Positions 1 through 11,506 of a DNA stretch of 64,000 bases are shown here, one piece after another. Numbering within the stretch: the stretch's first letter is position 1; each line of letters opens with the position of its first letter. Both the position numbers and the translations under genes were made by a program. Under the pieces are notes generated by a model. The model was not told where the DNA came from. It searched no databases and saw only the letters and a program-made list of their open reading frames with translations. The DNA comes from Congeria kusceri (lineage: Eukaryota; Mollusca; Bivalvia; Myida; Dreissenidae), in NCBI GenBank assembly GCA_027627225.1, contig CM051024.1:80755204-80819203 (forward strand), given 5' to 3'.

Positions 1-356
1 GATACTTCCAATCCTTTAATTATCCTTTCTACATTTTTAAAATGCAGATACATATAATTACAATTTAATAACAGCTAACATCATTCAATCATGCATTGTT
101 GTATTCACATCTAGATTCCCCCATTGGATATATCTACAATAAAAGTCCGCATTATTATGAGCCTATTAATCAAATCAATTATTACTAAACATGTAATACT
201 TCAAAGGGGCCTGTTAATTTTCAAAGCGTGTGTCACTTACTCCAAAAAGAAAGGTACATTTTATATAAAGAAACAAAATAAGTTCAAATAACACAACGGA
301 CACAGAAATATATTGGAAACACAGTGTCTTTGATGGATAACAACCAAATGAAATTC

Positions 357-859
357 TTAAAGGGACTATGTCGTCGAAAACGGCCCCAAGGTGGCAATTT
401 CTTTAAAAAATCTGAAATTTATATATTAATATTGGCATATAATAACGGTTAAAACAGGGTATATACAATGGGAAAATAGTTTATTCATATTCTTAGATAA
501 AAATCAACTTATAATATGTGTTTTGTTAGTTTGGCCCTTTTCCTGTTTCCATTTTGACGTCGGAATTAGGAGCATTTTATATATCCATAGATACACACAA
601 TCCTTTACCAAGCATGATAGCGCAGTTGGTTAAAGCTCTGACTACTGTAATTTCTTCGTATATCTCCAAAGTCGTGAGTTCGATACCCACTCGGGATTTC
701 AATTTTTTCAGACGATATTGCTAATTTGTTTTTATCAAATATCTTATTGTTAATTATATTTTTTTTATTTAATGCGCATGTCTAAATATAGCGCATTACT
801 ATCATATAAAATTAATTTATGAATATGAAGCACATTTTTCGTTGACATAGTCACTTTAA
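357..859 (+). mobile_element. TTAA-flanked MITE-like element with internal tRNA-like module (M1)
   Basis: The element is bounded by TTAA at 357-360 and 856-859. Just inside are imperfect inverted ends: AGGGACTATGTCGTCGAAAA on the left and, read from the other strand, AGTGACTATGTCAACGAAAA on the right. The interior carries a tRNA-like Pol III promoter (616-692) followed by an AT-rich tail. Two more loci in the window (M2, M3) share the same order of ends, leader, tRNA-like part and tail at lower identity. TTAA flanks are typical of piggyBac-like target duplications, so a piggyBac-type MITE is one reading. A tRNA-derived SINE with fortuitous ends is the alternative. Confidence 0.7.
616..692 (+). 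promoter_or_regulatory. tRNA-like Pol III internal promoter in M1
   Basis: An A-box-like stretch TAGCGCAGTTGG (619-630) is followed about 47 bases later by a B-box-like stretch GAGTTCGATACCC (676-688). This is the layout of a tRNA or tRNA-derived SINE head. The part between does not fold into a convincing tRNA cloverleaf, and no tRNA identity is claimed. Confidence 0.6.
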
Positions 860-1102
860 AACAATAAATCGTTTCGAACTATTCTCGTCGGTGTATCACT
901 TACATAGCGTAAACATTACACACCATGTATAGTATGTATTTTGATACCGGCAGAGGCAATTCTTTTTACTTTATTAGTTTCTTTATATCAATTTTTCTTT
1001 TTGTTAGTCCAGATGATGTGATTTTTTTTTCATTTAAGGCATTAAATGATTTTTTTAAATACGAAAACATATGTGAATAAGGTATTTATATTGCTTAATA
1101 CT

Positions 1103-1268
1103 GCAAATGGTATTGAATGAGTATCCCTTTCGCAATGTTTATGGCGATTGTCATAAATATGATCAGTCCATATGCAGCATATTGCTCTACCGTGCATACG
1201 GCTATGAACTTTAAACGCATGCAAAGATATGAACGAGAATTTTGGAAATTACCTTGGTTCAGATAAAT
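1103..1268 (+). pseudogene. DUF1647 last-exon remnant with internal deletion (copy A)
   Basis: The stretch matches the last exon of the DUF1647-like gene at 27,402-27,893. It has the exon start (ATGGTATTGAA...GAGTATCCC), then jumps straight to the part encoding NVYGDCHRYDQS and continues to the exon end (CTTCAGATAAATTT in the parent). About 320 bases of the exon are missing. A TGA replaces the Lys codon early in the exon, and TAA interrupts near the end (GAACTTTAAACGC). The short intron stretch before the exon is also recognisable, so this is a decayed genomic duplicate, not a processed copy. An equivalent remnant lies at 39,905-40,070. Confidence 0.8.
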
Positions 1269-1614
1269 TTTACATAGGTTGAATGCAATAAACCAGAAGC
1301 AAATTAATTGGTATAAAATTGAAACTGCATACAACTATTTGAAGGATATTATATGTACCTGCCAGACACATTTATCAAGTATGGTGAAAGAAACAAATCA
1401 TACGTTAGCTTTTTTTTAGTCTAATATACAGTATGTTAAAATGTTCTATTGTTCCCAAACTCTGTCTTAAAAGAGGGACATTTTGCCTTGAAAGTTATCC
1501 AGTTTCTTAATATTTGTCTTCTTTTGTGATTTGATGAGAATTTTGTCAGAACTCTCATTTATATCTGATAGAACGTTTAATAATATGAATATTCAATAAA
1601 AAATGAAGATCAGT

Positions 1615-2156
1615 TTAAAGGGACTATGTCATCGAAAAGGGCCTCAAGTGGGGGGGGGGGGGCAATTTCTTTTTAAAATCTGAAATATAAGATAATAATA
1701 CTGGCATATAATAACGGTTAAAAAGATTATATATAATGGGAAAAGAGAGTGAGGTAAAAATCAATTAATAATATAGGTTTGTTTGTTCGACCAAAATCAA
1801 TAAATAATATAGGTTTGTTTGTTTGACCCTTTTCATGTTTACATTTTGACGTCAGAACTATAAGTTTTGTGTATAAACATACTTAACACACGTATCCATA
1901 TAAAGCTGAATAGCGCAGTTGATTAAAGTGCTGTCTACTGTAATTTATTCACATGGCTTCTAAGTCGGTAGTTGGATACACGCTCGGGTTTTAATTTTTT
2001 TTAACTTTTCCTTATTTGTTTTCATCAACTATCTCATTATGTATGATAGTTTTATTACTTATTCAATTCACATGTCTTAGTATAGCCAATTTCTATCATA
2101 TATAATAATTTCTAGTGCAAAAGAAAACCAATTTTTCGTTGACATAGTCCGTTTAA
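1615..2156 (+). mobile_element. TTAA-flanked MITE-like element with tRNA-like module (M2)
   Basis: TTAA flanks lie at 1615-1618 and 2153-2156, with inverted ends GGACTATGTC / GACATAGTCC. The interior follows M1: a GGCAATTTCTT leader, TAACGGTTAAAA, a TTTTGACGTC motif, an A-box-like TAGCGCAGTTGATT (1911-1924), then a decayed B-box region (TAGTTGGATACACGC) and an AT-rich tail. It carries a 14-base G run near 1650 and a small local duplication (CAAT..AATATAGGTTTGTTTG twice near 1760-1820). It is too diverged from M1 to be a recent local copy. Confidence 0.65.
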
Positions 2157-2394
2157 CTTGTAATTTTCTAATTTGTGAATACATGTGATTACACAACAGT
2201 AACTGTCTCTTCGCCATCTCTTAAGCCAACATCGGCCATTGCATGATGAGGTGTCTACACAACACGCATAAATACATTGTATGCCATTTCATTTCCTTAA
2301 GATTCTAACATTTATAACATTTGTAGATATTGTATGATAGTTATGCAACGTTTGGACGTATAGTATGACAATAATAACATGTTTGTTCAGTACA

Positions 2395-3175
2395 AATATA
2401 TCAGATTCAACAAAACAAACAATTTGATACCAAGAACATATATAGTTTATTATTTTTAATCGTCATCAATCACAAAATTTTTTTTTTTTTAATATTCACA
2501 TAAACCCGCACATTGGTAGTGATATGACGTCATCTATGGAACAATAAATCATCCATACAAATTTATTTCAATACATATATAATAAATGCATTAAAAGTCC
2601 CTACACAGCATCAGTTTATGTTGAACCAAAAACATTATTACCAAAAATTGAACACACTATAGTCAAATACTGTAAATATTGACACGATCTTGGAAATGTC
2701 AAATTCAATACACAACTCCAAACTGGCGTCTCCAAACAATTCGGCGTTGTTTGTTCTCCGAGAAAATTGATCGTTGCAATCCATTTTAGTTCGCATTTCC
2801 AGTATTTTATGAATGAGCATGCGTGTAATCTATGTATTTGTAGTGAAAACAGTTCACTTATCATTACGAAATGTTAATAATAAGGTATTATTCAGTCAAC
2901 TTTTAGAAATCCATAACTACATGTACGTAAACGTGTAAAAGTCGGCTCAGCAAAATCAGCGCCGCCCTTAGTTTTTAAATATATAAAAATCAGCTGGTTT
3001 GGTGATATTTTACGAAAAATGTGGTATGATAAATAGTAAAACAGGTTACTATCTGGTCTTGTGTAATATATCAGGTTCGGCACGAATAAAATAACGGCTC
3101 GGCAAGCCTCGCCGTTATATTATTCTAAGCCTCACCTGATATATTACACAAGACCAGACAGTAACCTGTTATTCT
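2395..3175 (+). repeat. Dispersed repeat R, copy A, containing a palindrome
   Basis: This block is present three times: here, at about 43,965-44,880 (copy B), and inverted and more diverged at 13,431-14,290 (copy C). No credible reading frame is conserved across the three copies; the short open stretches on the minus strand do not survive in copy C. It probably belongs to a larger non-coding repeat or decayed transposon. Its outer ends are not resolved. Confidence 0.75.
3040..3169. repeat. 130-bp palindrome, arms about 60 bases
   Basis: The left arm (AACAGGTTACTATCTGGTCT, then GTGTAATATATCAGG) is mirrored by the right arm (CCTGATATATTACACAAGAC, then CAGACAGTAACCTGTT). The centre is at about 3,104, between ATAACGGC and GCCGTTAT. 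Arms match with few mismatches. The same structure lies at 44,748-44,876 and, partly decayed, at about 13,445-13,545. Confidence 0.85.
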
Positions 3176-4090
3176 CTATATATCAGTTTTGTAGTACGGA
3201 AGCCCATTAGTGCCCATTTATTTCACTTGTTGTGAGTTATGCCTTATGTCATCTATGCAATGCATTATATATTATATACAGATATCATAGGCAGGTGAGA
3301 GGTATAGTAAATATTGCACCCCGATAAAAGTGATGACAACCGAGGCCGATCATGCCTATGTTTATTTTTATTTTATTATACTGAACAAAAATACTGTAAT
3401 TCAAAGAACAAAACTAGTCGTAAATAGTAAACTAAAGTTTATAATTGGAAAATCAAGCGCTCATCAATTTTGATTTGTCAAATACGTTTTTATAAGCGCC
3501 TACCGATGATAACTACTAAAAATATATTTCGGAAAACACGAGTTGCTATATTACCATGCCAACATGCGGGATATATTTTGGCCCATGCATGGGGTATATT
3601 TAAGCTGATACCCCGCCCGGTGTATAGTACTTTCCAACGACATGGCATATTAACATTATGCTGGAATTGGTATATATAATTTTACAATGGCAAAACAAAG
3701 TGACGTTTAATAACAGGTAATACGTTTAAGTTCTGTGAAAGGCGATAGATCATAGTTGCATGCAAAGACTTTTGCGACCTGGCGCTGCTTCTTTGGAAAG
3801 CGGCTAAACCGTCTACCACTACACACATGCTTCTATTAATTAAACAAGAGTGCCATTGTCACAAAGATACGCCAGTCAAAGAAGCTTTTTTTGCGGTAAA
3901 GATTCACCGAATAAAGAGAAAGAAATCAAAAACTCATAAGGTAAAGTCATGGTATCTGTGCACCTAATTCGTCTCCAAAGCCTCTCTGTGTGGTGAGTTG
4001 TGGTATCAACACTATTGCATATATATACAAAAATTTGTAATAAAGACGAAAACATAAAAAAATCCACCAAAACCGGACAAAAATATGCAA
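3175..4090. other. Non-coding stretch with a short dispersed repeat at 3,560-3,710
   Basis: No gene is seen. A stretch around CCCGCCCGGTGTATAGTACT and CCAACGACATGGCATATTAA (about 3,600-3,705) has a diverged relative at 28,485-28,600, showing a dispersed repeat. A small inverted pair CATAGGCA / TGCCTATG brackets 3,286-3,360. A duplicate is at 44,880-45,800. Confidence 0.5.
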
Positions 4091-4099
4091 CGGACAATG

Positions 4100-4935
4100 T
4101 GAAGGATTCACTTGTTATATTTTACTTTTGACCTTGAATTGTGACCTTGACCTTGGACATACGAACCTGGTTCTTGCGCGTGACACTCCGACTCACCATA
4201 CTTTTCTTGTATGCCAAGTTATTTGAACTAGATAACTGTTGGCAACATGTCGAGCTGGTTGTCAAGATAGCAACTTGTATTGTAATTATTTTAAATTATT
4301 TTTTTACAAACAAATTTTCTCCTTTGACCTCTAAGTGTGACCTTGACCTTTGAGCTTGGGACGACACAGATCTTGCGTGCAACACGTTTCTCCACACGGT
4401 GAACTTTTGTTACAATTTATTTTAAAATTCCCTGATGAATGATGAATGAACAGTCAAAAAAAGTTTTATTATTCCCATATGTGACATTGACCTCTAAGTG
4501 TGACCTTGACCTTTGAGCTAGGGACACATATTTGGCTTGAAACACGCATTCTCTACATGATAAACATTTGTGGCGAGTTAATTTAGGAATCCCCAAATGA
4601 ATGATGAATTATCAGTCCGAACAAGCTGTATTATGCCCATATTTGACCTTTGACCTCTAAGTGTGACCTTGACCTTTGAGCACGGATACAGGTCTTGTGT
4701 ACAAAACGCCATCATCACATGCTGAACATTTGTGGCAAGATATTTTAAAATTGCCTGATGAATAGTGAAGCTACAGTCTGGATAAGCTGTAAGATGCCGA
4801 TATTTGAAATTTGACCTCTAAGTGTGACCTTGACCTTTGAGCTAGGAACACGGGTCTTGCGTGCCGTCTTTAGATACTGAACATTTGTGGTAAGTTATTT
4901 TGCAATTGCCTGATGAATGAGGAGGTTACAGTACG
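4100..4935 (+). repeat. GACCTTGACC minisatellite, type I, about 163-bp units
   Basis: Four tandem units share GACCTCTAAGTGTGACCTTG followed by ACCTTTGAGC, starting near 4,325, 4,489, 4,652 and 4,812. Each is followed by a variable part with CTTGCGTGC, ACATTTGTGG and GAATGATGA. A related first unit begins near 4,125. The repeats are rich in TGACCTTTGACC and TGACCTTGACCT. Short open frames here are by-products of periodicity. The duplicate is at 45,805-46,640. Confidence 0.9.
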
Positions 4936-5039
4936 GACAAGATCGGAGGGACGCACGCACATACACCGAACGACCATTGTGACAACTAAGACGAGCTGAC
5001 CGCAGGTTGGCTCGACAAAAACCATACATACTCGACAAA

Positions 5040-6420
5040 GATATGCTCCAGACAAAGTGTTATGTATTGATTGCTTAAATTTGAATTGTGTCCTTGAATT
5101 GTGACCTTGACCTTGGACATAGGGACCTGGTTCTTGCGCGCGACATTTTTCGACTCACCATGCTTGTCACTTCTGCCAAAATACTTGAAAAACAATCCAT
5201 ACTGGACAAAGATATGCTCCAGACAAAGTTTCATCTATGGATTTCTTAAATTTGACATTTGACCTTGAGTTATGACCTTGACCTTGCACATAAGGACCTA
5301 GTTATTGTGCGCGACACTCCGACTCACCATGCTTGCACTTATGCCAATCTATTTGAAAATCCATCCATGCTGGACAAAGATATGCTCCGGACAAACTCTT
5401 AAGTATTGATTTCTTATAATTGACTTTTGACCTTGAGTTGTGATCGTGACTTTTGACATAGGACCTGGTTCTGGCATATGGCACTGCACCTCACCATGCT
5501 TGTCACTCCTGCCAAGTTATTTGAAAATTCATCCATGCTGGACAAAGACATGCTCCGGACAAAGTGTTATGTATTGATTTCATAAATTTGAACTTTGACC
5601 TTGAATTATGACTTTGACCTTAGACCTTTGACCTTGGGACCTGGTTCTTGCGCGCGACACATCGACTCACTATGCTTGTCTCTGCTGCCAAGTTATTTGA
5701 AAATCCTACTTTGGTGGAGAAAGATATGCTCCGGATGATGTGTTTAGGATTGATTTCTTTTTAATTTGAACTTGACCAAGAATTTTGACCTTGACCTTGA
5801 ACCTAGTGACCTGTTTTTTGTGCGCAACACTTCGCCTTACCATGACTGTCACTTCTGCCAAGTTATTTAAAATCCATCCATGCTGGACAAAGATATGCTC
5901 CGGACAATGTGTTTAGGATTGATTTCTTAAATTTGAACTTTGACGTTGAATTGTGACCTTGACCTTGGACATAGGGACCTGCTTCTTGCGCGCGACACTC
6001 CGACTCACCATGCTTGTCACTTCTGCTAAGTCTTTTTAAAATTTGTCTATGCTGGACAAAGATATCCTACAAACAAATTTTATAGGATTGATTTTTTTAA
6101 TTTTACCTTTGACCTTTAATTGTGACACTGATCTTTGGTACCAGTTTCTTGTGCGCGACACTCCGCCTCACCATGCTTGTCACTTCTGCGAAGTTATTTG
6201 AAAATCTATCAATGCTTGACAAAGTTATGCTCCGGACAACGTGTGAAGTATTGATTTCTAAAACAATTAACTTTGACACTGAATTTTGACCTTGACCTTG
6301 GACCTAGGGACCTGGTTCTTGCGCGCGACACTGAGTCTCACCATGCTTGTCACTTTGCCCAGTTATTTGAAAATCCATTCATGCAGGACAAAGATATGCT
6401 CCGGAGAAAGTTTTTTCCCG
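5040..6420 (+). repeat. GACCTTGACC minisatellite, type II, about 170-bp units
   Basis: About eight tandem units occur at roughly 170-bp spacing. The recurring parts are TTGTGACCTTGACCTTGGAC, GGGACCTGGTTCTTGCGCGC, GACACTCCGACTCACCATGC, TTCTGCCAAGTTATTTGAAA and GGACAAAGATATGCTCCGGA. Units are diverged by a few to about twenty percent, indicating an old array. No long coding frame is supported. The duplicate is at 46,735-48,115. Confidence 0.92.
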
Positions 6421-7440
6421 CCCAAAACCCCACCAGGGGCGTTCCCATAATACGTCACGTTTAAAAGTATCGAAGCCAGCTGTTGATGTTTGCATCAATA
6501 CCATATACAGAGCTGCAACGATTCTATCGATGTATCCAGTTTCAAAAAAACAAAAAACAAACCTGATATTATGAAACTAATGGTTGAAACACAGTCTAAC
6601 AGTACTTGTATAAAAAAAATAGTTGACATCAAAATGTGATTAATATGCAAAACACTTAAACCCGATAGTGAATGTTCATGCCATTTGTCGAAAACAACAA
6701 TCTCAATTTTCGTAATCAAATGTGAAATGTTTGACTTCAAGGAAAAAATAGGTTTTATTTTTCCCTCCTGTGACATATATGCTGTGCGAAAATGTAGTCC
6801 ATCATATATAAATACATTGTTACTGAATAAATGAATAAAGAACGGAAAATAAATCAGTTGATACATTTTAAGTATAGAAATTTAAGAGCAATACATCAGG
6901 ATTTGCAATAGAGTTATTTCAATTTAATACTGCATATAAGCATCACATGTCACCAAAAACTGCATAAATTAACATTATTTTTATAATTACACTTATTTAT
7001 GTATCTACAAAGTAATATAGGGGTGTAATGATAACACGGATTAATATCGTGACTACGCGCTTTATTCTGCAGTGTTTAGCGAAATATACCGCCATATATT
7101 GCCCATATTAAAATGAGAAGTTTCATTTTATATATCTCTTAAATAACCGTGCAAAATGCATTTATTGAACTTATTATCATTGTTTAAATACCAGTATAAA
7201 CAAAATATTTGCATGATTTCAAATAACATATTTATAAACTTTTCAAAACTAATCACATTATTTTTTATAATAATCAAATTCGCAATGACATGTGGATAAT
7301 TAGATATCATTTTTTAGATAGTGTAATAAATGCTGTGGGAAAATGAGCTCCCTCTCATCTATTTACTTTTTCACTGAATTAGGCCGCTATTTTAGTTTTT
7401 ATTCTTTGGTTAATAATTTTTTTCAAAAAATGTATACTGG
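6420..7440. other. AT-rich stretch without a recognised gene
   Basis: A 123-codon open stretch exists on the minus strand (6,495-6,866). In copy B it is shortened by a small change (48,617-48,886), so it is not supported as a gene. I see nothing else recognisable. At 6,520-6,540, copy A lacks about 312 bp that copy B holds at 48,237-48,550. Confidence 0.5.
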
Positions 7441-7444
7441 CAGG

Positions 7445-8010
7445 TTAAACAAGAGCGGCATAAGTCCCTAGGTTGCTCACCTCAGGTGTTAATAAACTAA
7501 ACTGTTCTGAGCAAGTTTAATGAAGACTCGGCTAAGATTGTGGCCTCTATATAGTTCACAAGCTTTTTCTTCAATTTGGCCTGGTGACCTAGTTCTTGCC
7601 ACCATGTGACTCATTTTCAAACTTCTCCTAGATATCTCTGGGACATATGTTCTGACCAAGTGTCATGCTCAAATCACTGGGCTATAAATGTAGCATCTAG
7701 GGTATTCACAAGCTTTTTCTTCAAATTGGCCTGGTGACCTACTTTTTACCCTATTTGACCTAGTTTCAGCCTAGATACCATGGCAATTCTTTTGAGCAAG
7801 TTTCAAGAAAACTGGACCAAAATTTTGACTAGTGTTAATAAGTTATTTCTTTAATTTGACCTAGTGACCTAGCTTTTGTCCCTACATAACCCAGTTTCTA
7901 ACTCGGCCGAGATATCATTGGGACAAATGTTCTGAGCAAGTTTCATGTTGAATGGGGGAAAAATGTGGCCTCTAGAGCGTTAACAACTTTTATAAAGTTT
8001 TCAATAAAGC
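7445..8010 (+). repeat. Minisatellite type III, about 150-bp units, three copies
   Basis: Three tandem diverged units share CAAGCTTTTTCTTCAATTTG, GGCCTGGTGACCTAG, a CTAGATATC-type segment and a TTCTGA(C/G)CAAGT segment. They lie near 7,550, 7,700 and 7,850. The repeat type is distinct from the GACCTTGACC arrays but also contains GTGACCTAG motifs. The duplicate is at 49,460-50,020. Confidence 0.85.
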
Positions 8011-8019
8011 CAAAGAAAA

Positions 8020-9060
8020 CTGCAGAGTCCACTGTCACTTCCTGTCAGACACTATAACAATGCGTGAAATCATTAAACATATTTTAAATAAATTATGGAT
8101 CATTTTAATTATGGTTTAATCTAGTAACGCCAGCTATTCGTGTAGTTCACGGTGCAAGACATATATATTCCCTTTTAAACACCTTAAAACAAATACGGTC
8201 TGTGTGTCCATGGAGATGAGTCGATTCCAGCAACAAAGCATAACGAACCAAGACGGAAGGGGTCCATCCGGTCTCTCCGGTAAGTGCCAGAACCGACGCG
8301 AACCGGTGGTAGCATATGAAGTATCGAACAGCGCCGCTGCATGGTAGTAGATTATGAACAGTTGTTTGATACAGTCGCCACGCTTGAGCTGTATATGTTA
8401 TATATTTGCATAATGTGGTATGTTATGCTCCAGTGTTTCTCCTGTCGCTCTCACATCATGTCCGTATATAATTGTATGCTAAAAAATGCATCGGCGGAAA
8501 TTACAGCTGCTCGATATCTGGATCTTCCAATGCGGAAAGTATGCCCTTCGCCACTTTTTTTGATTCCGGATGTAATTCCGTCCAAACATACTAAACAACG
8601 TAAAAAAGATAAATCTTTAAACAACAACATAAATGAACAATAAATACAAAACACATGAAATTATGATGCTCTAATGAGACATATGCAAATAAAAATGCAG
8701 ACCGTATTTAATGTTCTTTATTTTCATTTCACAGTCAGGTTTACAAAATAGCAATTCAACTTTTAAGATGTAATGTAGCCACGTTTGTGTTATGTGTTAT
8801 TTATAATGTAACCTGTGTCTCGTAGTCATTTTTTATCCGTGCAACACAGACTACAATAAACGAATAGTTAGGCAACCATTTGATATTGTTTTCAAGTATA
8901 TTAAATTATGTGGCTATATTTGTATAAAATTGTTATTCATTTAGGGTCGATTTTGGTCGATTTGGGGGTTTCGTGTAGCCGCTGAAACAGGAAACAAGGG
9001 GCCAAGGGAGATTATAGATACAAAACAGTACCGCACATTAAAGGCTAGTAAAATTCGATA
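8020..9060. other. Region downstream of a HARBI1 remnant; no intact gene
   Basis: A plus-strand open stretch of 100 codons (8,341-8,643) is conserved in copy B, where a change upstream extends it to 119 codons (50,295-50,654). I do not recognise the product. The region may be decayed interior of the PIF/Harbinger element whose first exon lies at 9,062-9,277, but no matching far terminus is seen. Confidence 0.4.
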
Positions 9061-9061
9061 A

Positions 9062-9277
9062 CTAATTCACCTGCGTTATGGGTGGTATGTAATGATTTCG
9101 CTGAATCGTCCTTTCCAGTTCATCACCCATTATTTCCACCAGGTAATTAAGGCAAGCCCTGGACAAACAATACCGCTGAATAATCTGTACATCCGACAGA
9201 TGCTCAAGTGAGGTTCTGGGTCGGAAAACCCGCTCTCGTCTTCGCAAATCGCCGAACAAAACAATCGCAGCGGCCAT
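9062..9277 (-). pseudogene. HARBI1-like (PIF/Harbinger) transposase 5' exon remnant, copy A
   Basis: The minus-strand reading starts MAAAIVLFGDLRRRERVFRP and continues through a YCLSRACLNYLVEIMGDEL segment to RNHYIPPITQV. This is the layout of the N-terminal part of HARBI1-type nucleases of PIF/Harbinger transposons. Only 71 residues remain; the DDE nuclease part that should follow is not found downstream. About 150 bases upstream is GGGCCCGTTTCATAAAG on the minus strand (9,425-9,441), which I recall as a typical Harbinger-type terminus. So this is the 5' end of a truncated element. The duplicate is at 51,073-51,288 with a few substitutions. Confidence 0.7.
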
Positions 9278-9424
9278 ACTTTCGAACGTTACGACAGCCT
9301 TGGTCCATTCGTAAATTTTACGTCAAATCTTACGATTTCGTAGCAGGTGGTTGCGTAAGATTTTTTTAATGAAACGCTCTTATTTTGTTACGAACGTCAA
9401 ACTTAAGAACACCGTTCGTACAAA

Positions 9425-9441
9425 CTTTATGAAACGGGCCC
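9425..9441 (-). mobile_element. Probable PIF/Harbinger 5' terminus, copy A
   Basis: On the minus strand the sequence reads GGGCCCGTTTCATAAAG, just upstream of the HARBI1-like first exon. The terminal position and orientation fit the left end of the element. The opposite terminus was not found in copy A. Confidence 0.5.
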
Positions 9442-11506
9442 GTTGTGTTCTAACTTATTAACAAATATGATCGTATTGTAGTTATGGTAAGCGGTTAAAA
9501 TCATGCATATTTGTATTTTTACGTTGTATTTTTTACATTTGGTGTCATAGTAATCGAACATTTTCCAAGTCAGATCCACAAAGATATGTAGTCCAATGGA
9601 ATTACAATTTATATTGTTAGCTTTGTTTGTGTCTGAAATATTGAACCAATTTGGTATTACGTATGCTTGGGATCAAATCAAATCAAATCGTTCAGGTGTA
9701 TACAACAGCCTTTAAACAATTGTAAGCATGTGTTGTTGTTTTTTAATTACAGTTCGGTTTAACTATTATCAAGGCCTGGCGAACATTGGAAAGAAACCAG
9801 TAATCTAAAACTCGGTGTGTTCTCTTAGTCTAATACCCAAATCGTCTCGCGGTTTTCGTCTAAGAAAACAACATATGACATTGCGACACTACATGAATCC
9901 CTCTAGATATTTGTTCCACAAACAACACTAATTACATCTGGAACATGGATAAAGCACTTAATAAGGAGCAAACATAGAATGCATTCCCGCAGTCAATATC
10001 AGCACATGGAATATAAATAAATGCACTCCATTCTCGCGAGATATATCGTTTACATTAGTCTCTAAGAAAGTAGCCCGTCGAAATACCAAACTACATTTGT
10101 TTCGTATTTACTGGCATCTAACCTGTAACTAAAATGTGCTTCCGAAATCAGCATCCTGAACGAATATCACATTTCATAAGCGCAACGTATAAACGAACTC
10201 TATTGCTGAACAGATATTATGAGGTTGTTTTTGTTTTACAAATATCCAAACTAAAAGCTAACCGATTGGCAGAAGACTAGGATTTATGGATTATATCTTG
10301 AAAAGGGGTAAGTTTCTTGACTTTATTATTTACCACATTGGTTTTGATAACATACTAATCGTCGATCCTTAACCCGACGAACATAGTCCATATCTTGATA
10401 AAATGTCTGCACCACAAAACAAACAAATGCATTGCCTTCTGTTATTTTTAAGTGTATGACCTATTTAAATATATATAGTAGCATGTTCAAGCAACGTTTT
10501 GATGTGAGGTATGAACTATTGTGTTTATTTAGAGTAAATAGAGCCCAGGCGTCTAAATGCATACATTGTGTAATCACTGCACTACACACTGCACTCATTG
10601 TGTATTTTGCGTTGTGAATTGCGATAACTTTGGTTTGAACGCCGCATATTTACAAACCAAATATACTTACAAAGTAGAAGAACGTCACACAAAAACAACA
10701 ACGTGTACATCTTTAGTATTTTTAATTACATTACGACGATATATACAGTGTACATATACTTCGATTGTACCCAGTAAATCTAAGCGTCATATTATTCTGT
10801 AAAATGTGAGACACCATACTTCACACAACCGTTTTGTTACAGTTTTGTGTCATTACAAAGCGATGAATATAAAGAAACACGTATAGTTGTTTTACTTTTA
10901 ATGAGATCATTTTCATAAATAATCATTTTGAACGTATAATGTAAGTTTTCCACGTTATGGCATTTGAGGGCAACATTAAAATTCAAATGAATCAAAATGA
11001 TTTCGATCCAACTCTTTTCACTTAGTAAATAGTACTAAATACGAGTCAAAAACACAACACTGTAAAACTCACCAGTGTGGGGCAGCTATGGCGAGAAGCT
11101 TCTTATACAAATTTTTAGCCCACATAGTTTATGGCTTATCCAGTTTTAATTTCAATTGTTTTAAAATTTGCATTAACGATTGTAGGCATAGACAGGCATA
11201 CAAATTACCCTTTTCAGAAGACATTAAAACTTAATATTTGATACTTAGTTACTTAGTTACCCAAGTAATTAATAGAAGTTTAAGGTTTTAAAGGCACAAT
11301 TGCCTTGAGTTCTATACTTGTGTATAATACTTGTAAAAGCAATTTGATTGTTGAATACTGTCTCTTAAACCTGATCAAAACACACTACAATGAAACAATT
11401 GTTTGCATGTGTTTACAGTCTGAATACGGATCAGGTTGATATATCAAGCAGACGAGCATTTAAACGTTTTCAAATTTAATGTGGTAATTTTAGAACATGC
11501 ATTTTG
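9442..11506. other. Non-coding stretch; short repeat related to 41,500-41,760
   Basis: No gene is recognised. Open stretches of 60-80 codons (10,432-10,802) are shared with copy B, as expected for any duplicated DNA, and have no recognisable product. The part at 10,090-10,345 (GGCATCTAACCTGTAACTAA through AAAAGGGGTAAGTTTCTTGA) has a diverged relative at 41,510-41,760, which suggests a dispersed repeat or an old duplicated first exon ending at a GTAAGT donor. Confidence 0.4.

Noticed and set aside
616..692. A functional tRNA gene in M1
   Set aside because: A- and B-boxes are present but the arms do not pair into a cloverleaf and no acceptor stem closes.
5040..6420. CRISPR-like regular array
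   Set aside because: Repeat and spacer are not distinguishable. The whole unit of about 170 bp is repeated and diverged, in an animal-type genome. It is a minisatellite.
6495..6866. 123-codon open frame on the minus strand
   Set aside because: The frame is truncated in copy B by a single-base difference in an A run, and there is no recognisable product or splice context.
9062..9277. A domesticated HARBI1 host gene
   Set aside because: Only the first 71 residues exist, no nuclease domain follows, and a transposon-like terminus lies directly upstream.
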